NCBI RefSeq assembly: GCF_003254395.2
Contig: NC_037651.1
Coordinates: 2,914,001 to 2,978,000, forward strand
Length of the DNA: 64,000 nucleotides
Origin: Apis mellifera
Taxonomy: Eukaryota; Arthropoda; Insecta; Hymenoptera; Apidae
Direction of reading: 5' to 3'
Both the position numbers and the translations under genes were made by a program. The notes under the pieces are model-generated. The model had not been told where the DNA came from, made no database searches, and saw nothing but the letters and a program-made list of their open reading frames with translations. This document shows positions 12,801 to 24,211 of this stretch, in pieces; position 1 is the first letter of the stretch; each line of letters starts with the position of its first letter.

Positions 12801-15800
12801 TTACAAGCCACAGTTAAATTCGCCTCGGTACTTCTTCCCATCCACCCACGAAATCAACCGAACACCACACAATAGCGGAGAATTAACCGGATTCAGTTCT
12901 AGATCGAAATAATTCTCTACGGCGCGTAGACACGGTTTCGTGGCAGGATTTCCGCGGTTATTTTCCGCGATCGGAGGAATCTGGTCCAGCTGCGACCATG
13001 ATTCTCGATTCTCCACGGTCGAATATCCTTCGAGGATTTATCTCCTCCATGTGAATTGCATTGTGGGGGAGGATTTCGAAGTATAAATGAAACGGTGGGG
13101 AGAGAAAAGAAAGGGAAAAAATACGCGACGTCGAAAGGACGATCGCGTCACGCCGATTTCCGCGGGGCCATCGACCAGGAGAATGTGAAAAAAAGAGGGG
13201 GAGGAGGGGTAGAAAAGGCAGCTTTGCTACCAAAAATTCCACTGCCGCGCCAAATGGGAGACCACCCGTTCCGGTTTGTTACCCATTTCACCTTTTGAAA
13301 TCGGCCGATTTTTCGAGCCTTTCTTCCCTATCCGACACCTCTGAAACCGTCTCTCGCTCCTCTTCCGTCTTCTTCTTGCTTCTTTTCGACTTGTATTTGC
13401 TTCTTGCGTCTCCGCCATTTAGAGGCGGCACTTTTGTGAAAGAGGGATTGCCTCTCTTTCGTGAACCAATGCCGCCCTTAATATTCCGTGACGACAGATC
13501 GGTCGCCGCTTTCCTCATTGTCCACCATTGCTTCCAGTGGATACTTCTTTTCCAAGTTGCGTTATTTATGGAGCTTCGTGAAGATCTTTCGAGAAGATTA
13601 GAGTGGCACGAGTTAATATTTGCAGATAATTGTAAGTAGTATTATTTACTTCGATTATTATAAAATTGAAAATAATTAATCGTGTTTCCTAATTTGTGTA
13701 GATAAATTTCTTCTTCCTTCTCGTGGAACTTTTTTTTTAAAATTAAAGAGAGCGAATCTAATTCTATCCATTGTAACTCATCATCATCTATCATTTAGAT
13801 TTCGAGGAGTTTAACCTACTTCTAGCACAGCCAACTTTTGTCTTTTTTTTCCCTTCCCTTTCGTAACAGATCTAACTCACCATTAGAACACGTGCACGTA
13901 ACAAGTGCCTTTGTAAATCCTTAAGGGAGAACAGAAAAAAAAAGGAACATCATCACAGAGATCTCCCGTGTTCGAAATTAGGCTAATGATTATCGTGGAT
14001 TTCTCGAAAATCATTTTTTTCTTATCTCACGTTTGAAACTTTTCTGTATCATTATAAAGAATCGTAAAAAAAATTTCCTCGCGTGTTGTTTCTTTGAAAG
14101 AATTCTTGGAAAGACGGTCAATAATTTTGATTTTTCAAATTTTGTAACACTTATAATGTTTTTTTTATTTTACATGCATTTTTAATCTAGAATATAAATT
14201 TCAATAATTAGATATAATTAATGTAACTAAAAAGATTAAATTGGAAAAGATTTTATCACGTAAGATTTTAGATTATTTCCATTCAAAACGACGAATCATT
14301 CAACAGTCAAATAAATATTTGCAAAATTCTCAGTAACCAATTCTCTTTCAAAGTTCGCCGATCGAAATGTACGAATTACGCGGTCGAGGACACTCGATCC
14401 TCCACTTCCGCTTTTCACGATCCTTCGAACGAGCCATTTTCTGCTCACCTTCTGAATAATTCAACAATAGTTTCCAGGCCTGCGTAATTCTGTTTCCGCC
14501 GTTTATCCAACAATTTTCCTCTTTTCTTTTCCTTTTCCTTTTTTTTTTTTCATTCCGTCGAAACTTTGTGGAGGTAAGGAAGTAAAGGAATTTCCGCTTG
14601 AAAGAAAACTCGCAGTCGGCTCGTTTAATTCAACCTTCAGGTAACATAACGCTGTTCCATTACAGCTATCTCGAGGAAAATCGGTTTTCGGATAATCGCG
14701 TATTATGAAACGGATTAACGGACGTGGAATACGGTCTTTTTTTCATTGTGTATCGAGATGAAGCGGTCTCGAAATAGTTGTGGCGGAAGAAGTAACATGT
14801 TTTGGAACACGGAAGTGTGTTTACTCGTGGAGAAATATTACCGCGAATCGTTGAAGCGATATTTATTTCGAGATAGAAATTCTTTTCGTGAAATTCTAAT
14901 CTTTTCAGTAAATACTTTTTCAAGCGAAAAATTATAAATCCTTCATTTTTCAATTTTCACATATTAAATTCTAATATATAATAAATTGTTTTCTTTCCAT
15001 TATCAAATTTTTAAACGTTGCACAATCCAACGTTAGACAGATCTACAATGTAAATGGGCCTTAAGAAAGAAGAAGAAGAACCTAATATGAAGGAATACAA
15101 GGAAGGAAAACAAAAGACTGCAACCATGGTGAACAAACGGCGTCTATCTCCTCCAAGCATCTACGAAGGACCCCTGTCTACTTCTCCGTTGCATTCTATC
15201 GCAAGACCTCCCTCTCCCTTCTTCCCTCGTCTGCCCTCCTCTGACCGCCTTTCTGAGTCACCCTTGCACGTGTTCGATTTCAGCCCTTTTGAACCACGAA
15301 GATCCTCGAAACGAGCTCCTTTTCTCGGCAGACCGCTCCGCCCACAGGACCCTCTTTCCAGCTCGAGAGAAGGGAACCACGGGGGGGGAGGAGGGGCCCC
15401 GTTTCGAACAGTTTCTTCTGGCGCTTACACTTTGTCCGCCAAAGGGAGGGAAAAAGAAGAAAAAGAAAAAAGAAAAGAAAGGAAAGGAAAGAAAAAACTG
15501 GCGGAAACTGCGTCTTCTCCTCTTGCGAAAAGTCATTGTACCTTGATGGAGACCCATTCGAAAATGTTTCGCCCGTGAAGAAGATTGGGCCTTGGCCGGC
15601 TGTTGGCTTTCGCATAATCGGGGAAAAGAGGAATCTGGAGAGGTGGAAGGTGGAGATGGGCGGCGGTGGTTGAAGGGGAACAAGTCGACGAGAGAATCGA
15701 AATGGGGGACGTGTCGGGCGTTTTGTGGGCCCGATACTACTGGATACTGCCCGTCTTTTCGATAAATGGTGCCGCGTAGAATCGATTGAGATTGGGAGGA

Positions 15801-17095
15801 ACGAGAAATACAGCGTATTCTTCGAGATAAACGAGAAGGAGTTTTAGAAGTAGATGTTGGAATCTTTTTTTCTTTTGAAATTGAAAAGTTTTCCTATTTC
15901 TATTCACTTCTTAGTCGAAGTTGAAAGTTAAAATATTTTCTTGAAATATATATTTCCTAAATATCGAAAATTTGTTTAATACAACCACCTAATATAAGGA
16001 TCAAATTTTAAATTCCAAAAAAGAAAAAGAAAATTACAAATTTCGAATAATTTTTCCAAGCGTTAAAGCTAACCATCTCTCGCGTCCACTTCAGTCAAAA
16101 CTCCTGAAAAAAAAAAAAAAAAAAAAGGAAACTTCAAAAGCTTCCCTAAAACCTCTCCCAAAACCTCCAAAAAAAAAATTCAGTAACAGCCGGCCAGGGG
16201 ATCGAGTTTCACCCCCTCGAGTCCACCCCATCGACCGGTCACGAGAGCACGGAAGAATAGAATAGTCGCCATTCCAAAAAAAAAAAAAAAAAAAAAAAGG
16301 AAAAAAAGGAAAAAAAGAGAGTACGGCCAAAAGGGTCGATCGCGAGGTCTTTCTCTCCATCATGGACGAAATCGAATAGACAGGATACCACGATGACACG
16401 GTCCGCGTTAATCCAACGATAGAAATCTCTAAGCTGCTACCGGTCATCAACCGACAAAATGGCGGCCGGGATGCACCGGGCGTCCAACACGGGAAATGTA
16501 TAATTTATAACGATAATCCTTTAAGAATGGATCTCCGTGCCCCGGAGCCAGATTCACGGTTCTACGACCTTCAATGCATCCACCACCCTCCTTCTGCGTT
16601 TCTCATTCGTCTCTTTCACAATCCACCCCCTTTCCTTCTTTTTTTTTCTTCTTCTCCTTCTTCTATTCTGCCAATGAATCTCGATGGATCGATGGATCCA
16701 TCCCTTTGCAGGGAGTTCCGTTTTGGATCTCGGTGTTTACATAGGTGCAAGACTCGCGACAGCCTTGTTTATTTAGGAGGATATAATAGAGAAAAATCGT
16801 AAAATGGAAACGAATCCTCCTCGCTTCCTCCACCAACTGAATTTTTTCTTCGTCAGTCTTTCTTCTTTTTTCTCCACTCCACTTTTTCAATTTACGCTGG
16901 AGAGTTTGTCGAGACTCTCGATTTCGTGTGCAGAGCTATGTTTGATATTAGGATTTTTAGATTTCCGTGTGCTTTTTGATTATGGTGGATGAGTTTATAT
17001 TGACTTTCGAGTGGTTTTCTTGCGAAGAAAGGATATTTGGATCGATAAAAGGGGTGGAATGTTTGAAATTAGTTATCAAGAAGAGTTTCAAGTAA
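12801..17095. other. Intergenic stretch with GC pockets and long A tracts
   Basis: GC-rich pockets lie at about 12880-13560 and 15100-15760, with long A tracts near 16106-16126 and 16276-16298. CACGTG occurs at 13889-13894 and 15267-15272. An ATG-initiated 174-codon frame at 15054-15578 is rich in Ser/Pro and then Lys/Glu. It overlaps long frames on the opposite strand and matches no family I know, so it is not called as a gene. Confidence 0.5.
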
Positions 17096-17120
17096 TACTG
17101 TAATTATTATAATTACAGTA
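17096..17120. repeat. Perfect 11-bp inverted repeat with 3-bp spacer
   Basis: The arms TACTGTAATTA and TAATTACAGTA are exact reverse complements separated by TTA, so the site can form a hairpin or act as a dyad-symmetric binding site. Each arm contains the TAATTA homeodomain-type core. Function is unknown. Confidence 0.75.
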
Positions 17121-17838
17121 CGATATTCGTTTCAAGATAAGAATTGGCGTAAATGCTTGTAATTTATATTCCAACAATCCGGAAAGAGTTAATCTATCAG
17201 AATATATTATTTAACTTGACTAAAAAAAATAAATAGTGAAGTAACGTTATAAAAATTTCAATTCAAGAATCGTAAAAATAATTCTTCTCCAAGGCAAATC
17301 ATCGGCGGAAACCTGTCAGGAATAATCAATCGTTAACAATTATCCAAACGTTTCACCCGTTGCATTGACGATTCGCCATTCATCGATACGTGTCGTTGCA
17401 TCAAGCGAGCGAGTTAGAAAACCTTTTCAAAACCTTTTCCTTTTTTTTTTCCTTTTTTTTTTTCACGAGATTCCTTCGCTCACCCACGTTAGATTTGCTA
17501 TTGAATCATCGTGGCAGGTCTGTGAAATCCTCCTGCATCCGGCAAGATCCTTTCCCTCGGGTGGCAAAAGATTTTCCAGGACGACAACCCATTTCGTGCG
17601 TCCAGTTTCGACGCTCCTCGTTTCATTCTGTAACTGTCTCGTGGCGAATTGAACGTTGCGGGGTCTGAAGTTACGTTTTTCGAGAGAAACAGATCGATTG
17701 GAAATGGTATCTTTGGACGCCTTGATCTGGCGTAATCCACCGCGAAAAATGGACCTTTATGTATTCAATGGAAGAAAACGTGACTGGTTTTTGTCGAGAA
17801 AATTCTCAAGGAAATGCTTCTTTGAACACTCTAGAGAT

Positions 17839-18478
17839 GATTCAAATCCTAAAATTTCATTACTAGATAATTATTGAAATCGAAAAATCAACAATCAATA
17901 ACAAAAATTTTGAATACAGACATAAGGATCGAAGACTAAAAAAAAAAAACAATATAAATAGCTCACTTGAGATAGATTCCTGTTTGGCTTAAGGTATATG
18001 GATTATAATTGATTCAAATCCTAAAATTTCATTACTAGATGATTATTGAAATCGAAAAATCGAATAAAAATTTTGAATACAAACATAAGAATCGAAGACT
18101 AAAAAAAAAAACAATATAAATAGCTCATTTGAGATAGATTCCTGTTTGGCTCAAAGTATATGGATTGCAATTGATTCAAATCCTAAAATTTCATTACTAG
18201 ATGATTATTGAAATCGAAAAATCGAACAAAAATTTTGAATACAGACAGAAGGATCAAAGACTAAAAAAAAACAATATAAATAGCTCACTTGAGATAGATT
18301 CCTGCTTGGCTCAAAAATATATGGATTGCAATTGATTCAAATCCTAAAATTTCATTACTAGATGATTATTGAAATGGAAAAATCAAATAAAAATCGAACA
18401 AAAATGAATATAGAAGATTAAAAAAAAAGGTATCTAAGATATCTAAGAACATAGATATCTAGATTCATTTGGCTCAGG
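17839..18478. repeat. Tandem repeat, four copies of about 160-172 bp
   Basis: Four consecutive copies start with GATTCAAATCCTAAAATTTC at 17839, 18011, 18173 and 18334, giving periods of 172, 162 and 161 bp. Each unit also holds the blocks CAATATAAATAGCTCA and GAGATAGATTCCTG, and length varies mainly in the A tract. The fourth copy is degenerate in its second half and ends near 18478 with a remnant of the TTTGGCTCA end. Copies 1-3 are very similar, which suggests recent expansion or homogenisation. No coding capacity is seen. Confidence 0.9.
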
Positions 18479-18501
18479 TCCGTGGGTACGCCACCACCCA
18501 A

Positions 18502-18565
18502 TGGACTCACGAAAGCGGGTTCAAGACTACACGAGGCACGCATAGTCTTGAAACCCGTCGGTCCA
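18502..18565. other. Strong imperfect hairpin beside the tandem repeat
   Basis: Arms 18516-18529 (CGGGTTCAAGACTA) and 18543-18557 (TAGTCTTGAAACCCG) pair over 14 bp with one bulged A around a 13-nt loop. An outer TGGAC/GTCCA helix (18502-18506 with 18561-18565) extends the stem across an internal loop. Size and shape suit a pre-microRNA or another structured RNA. I do not recognise either arm as a known insect microRNA. The same bases also lie in a 73-codon open frame (18482-18703, first codon GTG), so a coding exon with chance symmetry is an alternative. Confidence 0.4.
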
Positions 18566-19160
18566 CCTTGCGGGATAATTCAGAACGTGGATGCAATTTA
18601 TTATCCAAGAGATTACCGCGTAAAAGTGTTAAGGAAACATGAGGAGAATTCTTCAATTCTTGTAAATGATGTCTGTAAAGGATATATAATAGAATCTCTT
18701 TGATCAAATTTTTTCCAGAAATAAAAAAGAGAAAATTCTTTTTTTTTTTAATTTTATTAATTCATTTGAGACTTCTTTGATAAAAAGAAATATATTCATT
18801 ATTCAATTGTTGAATAATTTTGCGAAGAAGAATTAAAACGTATCCATCGAAATTTTATTAATTTTAGTTTTACGTGAAATGTGTTTTAATTTAAAATAAA
18901 TTGACAATATTGATTTATAAAATTATATTTATGATTAGATATAATTCTATCAATGCATGCATTGCTTTTTTTTCACTTAAATTGATAAAATTTAAAATAT
19001 GTAAAAAAAATATGTTTATTTATTTATTGGATCGTTAATATAATTAAAAATGTTTGCATATTGTAATAATTTTAATCATATATTTTTGAAAAAAATCGTT
19101 GCATCGAAAAAAAACAGAGACAGAATCGTCGATGCAGGTTGATGCAGGTCGATGCAAGTC

Positions 19161-19182
19161 TGTGCAGGTTCAAACCTGCACA
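19161..19182. repeat. Perfect 10-bp inverted repeat
   Basis: TGTGCAGGTT and AACCTGCACA are exact reverse complements separated by CA. Just upstream (19132-19160) lie degenerate direct repeats of GATGCAGGT. The arms contain CAGGT/ACCTG half-sites. Function is unknown. Confidence 0.75.
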
Positions 19183-19444
19183 AGAAGACAGCTGCTCCGA
19201 GTTCTTTCTTCTGAATGCCCCGACTTTACGTAATTCAGCGCGAAAAGTAGATTTTCAATGCGCATAATAGATAAACGTGTCTCAACTTGCCCGTTTTTTT
19301 TTCTAAGATTCTTTTCACAGATCTCTTTCTATTATTCGTTCGAGAAATAGAAAAGAAGCCGTCTCTTTTTCTATTAATTTTTTCACTCTATTAATTTTGC
19401 CTTAATCAAATTTTTATTCAATATATTATTAATTTAAATATGAT

Positions 19445-19672
19445 GCGTCCTAAATATTCAATATCCAAAAATCTAATTTCTATTTCAATTATTATCATTT
19501 ACGATAATTTGTAATTTTAAAAATCATACGTACGAAATATTATCTCGACTGGATCTCGACGCGTCTTAAATATTCAATATCCAAAAATCTAATTTCTATT
19601 TCAATTATTATCATTTAATTTGTAATTTTAAAAATCATACGTACGAAATATTATCTCGACTGGATCTCGACA
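19445..19672. repeat. Tandem duplication of about 116 bp
   Basis: Copy 1 (19445-19560) and copy 2 (19561-19672) are almost identical from GCGTCYTAAATATTCAATAT to CGACTGGATCTCGAC. Copy 2 has a small internal deletion in the ATCATTTACGATAATTTG part and one C/T difference. This is a recent local duplication in non-coding DNA. Confidence 0.9.
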
Positions 19673-22600
19673 AATTGACCATAAAACTGACAATTTAGGT
19701 TAGTGCCAATTCCCCTCGCGCTCAATAAATCCCCACTGAAATCGTCATAAAAATCGTTCGCGCAAATATGCATAAATATATATATCATCAAACACCTGTA
19801 CACATAAGTATCTCCTTTCCTACTCAATAAAAACGCCAAAAAACCCAAAGCTTTGGGTCGTAAAACGTCGAGAATTAACGCTAAATGTAACACTTCGTCA
19901 ATTCAATCGTCGAGCATAAAAGAAAACGACATTAAAAAAAGGGTCGCTCGCTGCTAAAAGTAGCAATTCATTCGTCGCAATTTCACGACGAGCCTCCTCT
20001 CTCTTTCTTTCTTTTTTTATCGTAAAACGAACGTGCGTAAACGAATCGCCGATAATGTAATCCACCCTGAATCAGCGCAGCTGGTAAAAGGGTAAACGGC
20101 AAACTGGGTTAGTGGGTGAGACGGTTTGGATACTATCTCGGAAGTTAAACAGTCGTTTCTTTCTTCCTTTTCTTTTACCTTTTTATTTTTATTTATCCTG
20201 AACCGGAGAGCGGCAAGTTCGAACACGTTTCTCTGGGAGCGGTTAAAAAGTGAATTGTGCGCGTTACCTGCGCATGATGAAAAGCAGGTCGATTCGAAAC
20301 GGGCCACCTTTTCCCTTTTGCACCATCTTCCGCGTTTCAGAGGCGGCTGCTAAAAGAAACTCGTTCGAACTTAACTCGCGCAGGGGTTATTTCTTTTGTG
20401 GTGCAAAGTGTTGGGTAAAATCGTGTTTATTTATTGGACAAATCTTTATAGAATAAAGATGAAATAGTGAAATAAAAATATTATTCAAGAATTGTAATAG
20501 ATGAAAGACGAATTTATGTATATTGAATTCAGTTTAATATTATATCATGAAAATTAATAATAAATTTTATCTATCTATTTTTCATTACATTTTTTAAAAT
20601 AACTGAATTATCCAAAAATATGAAGTTACTGACAAACTAATTCAACAGAACAATAAAGAAATTCACACAATAGAAAAATTAGAAAGAAAAAAAAAAGATA
20701 TCGAAACGAAACGTAATATTACGTCTCTCACCCCGTTAATAACCTGATCGAACCAATCTCCTAACCCAAATTTCCAACCTTTCCTACCTGGCCATGTACC
20801 AAAAGGGTTAACGGAAGCTGGGTAACAATAGCCAACAGGAAAGGGTTCACCTGTGAAAGGGTTAGCCAAGCCACAAAAGAAACCGTTCCGAGCACAAGTT
20901 CAACGTTGCAACAAGTGCACTGCGAGAAAGAAAAAAATTAATAATACATAAACAACGCGAAAATTCCTGAAAAAAGAAAAAAAAAAATCAATTCCAAACA
21001 CTTTTAACAACACGTAATCACACCTGGCCCTTTCCAAAAACGAAAGAAGCGAAAGAAAGCAGTGCTACCGGCACATGTCCGCGACAGCTGCGAAAAAATC
21101 GTATTTTCCTCTGCCGCGAACAGTGGAAGAACCGATTGGTCGCCGTGTCTTTCCACACGAGAGAGGAGAGCAACCCCTTGAAAGGAGAACAGAAAAATTC
21201 TTCTTTCCACCCCGATCGAGAAATCCCCCCCCTCGCTATCCAATGGAGAGGTATCCACACGTATATAGTTGCACGTGTGCACCTTTGTCGAGAAAGGTTT
21301 GACCCTTTTTACCTGGATCCATAAGGAAGGGGGTGGGCGAGCAAACAACGGTTAACCCTGTACGGTGGACCCATTGAATCCAAGATCGTAAGATATGCAT
21401 CTACGGGGGTTGAATAGAGGAGAAAATAAGGAAATTCCGTCGGAGATTTTCGTGATTTTGAATAATATTGCATCCCCATTCTCTCCTCGGTCCTTGGATT
21501 GATGGTACGCTTCAAAGGGATGGAAAGGGTCCGTGAATCCGTTATTATTATTATATGCTGGAAATTCCGGTATATAGAAGGGGGACAAAGGATTTTGTTA
21601 AGTTGGATGGCAGGATGGCTGCAAGGATTTGGATAACGGCGTGAAGAGAGAGAAAATTGTGCAGGGGGTGTCTGATCTTTATCGACATACGTTTGGAAAT
21701 TTTTCAATATTTCCAAGATTCGTGTATATTTATAATTTCCTATATTAATAATCATTTCTGATAATTCCTTGGATATTTTCTTGGATATATTATTCGATTC
21801 AACTTAAAAATATTATTATATATAGTTTCAAGAAATTATAGTTTCATTATTATATTCAGAAAAAAATATTGTACACTCACCCATTGGTGCACGTGTTCAA
21901 AGAAAGTTGAATATCCCTACTTGTCACACACCTACGGCGAACCTGTGAACAAAATTTATTAAGAAATGTTATTAAAAATTCTAATTGTGATAAAATAACA
22001 TTAAGAGATGCATACATATGACAAATTCAAATTCAATCATTTTTAAACTTGGAAAGAAGAAACTCTGAATAGAGGAGAATAATAATTCAACACAGAAATA
22101 GCGGAACACGCCAGTGAAACAACTTCGAACTAGAAAAAGAAAAAAAAAAAAAAGAAAGAAAAACCATAATGACAAGCAGTACGTCATATCGATCATAAAA
22201 TTCGTCGTAATATCGTATCGGTGAGAGGAAGGAGCAGGAGAAAAAAAAACCGGAGAAAGAAGACCGATGACCGAAAGGATAGACAAAAAATGGTCTCCCG
22301 TTTCGCCGCAGGCGAAAAATAACCCGTAATACGGACTACCGTATTTCTTTTTTGTTTCTCGCTTCTACGACGCTGGTAATCGTTTTTGGAGGCCAGGTAG
22401 ACTACGGCCACCTCGAGATAGAGATCTTCGTAATTGGAATTTTATCTTCCCTCTCCCTCGCCCTCCCTTGCCCTCGCCTCTGGGTAACAGGGTGAATTTA
22501 TAGCAGCTCTCCGGCCGTATTACGCTTTTTTCCCGCTTATTAAATATTTTTTTAAAAGGGCGCCGCATCCTTTTCGGCCGAGTTTCGCCCCATTAGGGCG

Positions 22601-24174
22601 GCGCTTTGTCGAATCGGTTCACAAATGTCCCCGATTAGAAGGATGGAGACTTCAACGCCTGAATTTCCTTTCGGCTTCTACTAAACCCTTTCACAGGTCG
22701 AAATTAGAACCCGTTTAATCCCCTTTCCGTCGTTATATTTTTCCGGAGATATATTATTTTCAGAGGAAATTAGGAATTAATTTAGAAGGAGAAATATTTC
22801 GAATATTGATTTCGATTCGATTCTTTTTCTTAAGGAGAAATATTTCAATTTCGATCGAAATAATGAAAAATAATAGATCATTCGTAAGTTCCAATCACGA
22901 GTTTTATTCTTCGTTTTTTTAAAGAAAAAGAAAACGAACTTGTACAACAAATTTGATTCCTCTTTCTCTCTTTCTCTCGTTGTAAAAATACAAAAGTACA
23001 AAGTCATCGAAATTTAATGAACCTATTAAAATACCGTCTAACTTGTTTTAGATTAATACGTAGTCGATTATCAAAATGGATTCCAAGCAAGGATTTTCCT
23101 GTCTAAGAATAATATATCTCCAATCAGTTTGTTATTTTATATTTATTTCGGAAGACAGAAATAAAACAAGATTTCAATACCAAATAAAAGACACAGAACT
23201 ATACCTTGGATTTAATTTTTTTAAATAGAACAAAGAGATCCCAACCACGTACTCGACAAACTACCTTTTATATATTTTTCTTCTTTATTACAAAAGGTAA
23301 TTGTATCCTTTCTGATCACAATGGATATAGGTATACCCTCGAGAGATTCGATCAGTATGAGTTTAAAGGGTTGGTAGCGGCCTTGGCCAATTTTTTTCCT
23401 GCCCCCTTTCATCGTTTCATTCTCATTCGTTTCACCATCATGTCTTTATTATAATACAGTATAATGCATTGTAATAATTAATCCATATAAAGAGTAATAA
23501 ATGTTAACAATTATTTCGTTTGTAAAATTATTCTTTTACACTTTATCTCACCTATTGTTAAACATTATAAACAAAAAGTATAATAACTACAACTAAAAGA
23601 AAAAAGAAAAAACGTTCAAATATCCATCATGAATCTAATCCACAATATAATACATAGTAATCAGAATTCTTATTTAAAAATATTGAAATAAATTTATTCA
23701 ACAATAATTAGCAAAAAAAAATTATTTCATTTCAAAACTTGATCAACAATATTAACAAAAATAAATTAAAAGAAGAAGAAGGAAGAAAACGAATCTAATA
23801 AGGGCTCCCTATGGGCATTATTTTATTCCAAAAATCAGGGAGGAGTTCACGGAGGAGGAAGGGCTCCAGAGAGAGGGGGGAGGGGGTCCTCACACCGTAA
23901 AACAAACACGTAAACAGGGGAGCGTCATGTAAGCAGGTAACCAAATCCACGGAGGGAAACCTGGTATCTCGATCATGAAATCAGTACGATTACACGGTCG
24001 AGAGCGCGAGGAGAGGGACAAGAGGCCGAAGGGGCGGAACGAGAGAGAAGGGGCGACAAGGGGAGAAGGATGGCCTTCTGGGTGCACCTGCCGGTGACGT
24101 CAGAAAAGGGACTTCTTGTTTCGAGCTGCATGCAGCCCCGGGGGTCACCACTACTGTTTCATCCACGGTGTCCA
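19673..24174. other. Intergenic stretch, no gene recognised
   Basis: AT-rich DNA with GC pockets at about 20080-20400, 21040-21350 and 22280-22640. On the minus strand at about 20720-20870 a short frame encodes two NPF-containing segments, and the GGGTTA/GGTTAAC/GGGTTC words recur nearby. It has no ATG or clear splice context and is not called. CACGTG occurs at 21272-21277 and 21890-21895, and CAGGTAG at 22394-22400. Confidence 0.5.
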
Positions 24175-24175
24175 G

Positions 24176-24211
24176 CTTCTTCTTCTTCTTCTTCTTCTTC
24201 CTCCTCCTCCT
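24176..24211. repeat. CTT then CCT trinucleotide repeat
   Basis: Eight CTT units (24176-24199) run into CCT units. It lies in a GC-rich pocket (about 23860-24520) and opens long Phe-, Leu- or Ser-rich frames that are artefacts of the repeat. Confidence 0.85.

Noticed and set aside
15054..15578. 174-codon ATG-initiated frame
   Set aside because: Low-complexity Ser/Pro then Lys/Glu composition, equally long frames on the opposite strand, GC-rich pocket, and no recognisable domain.
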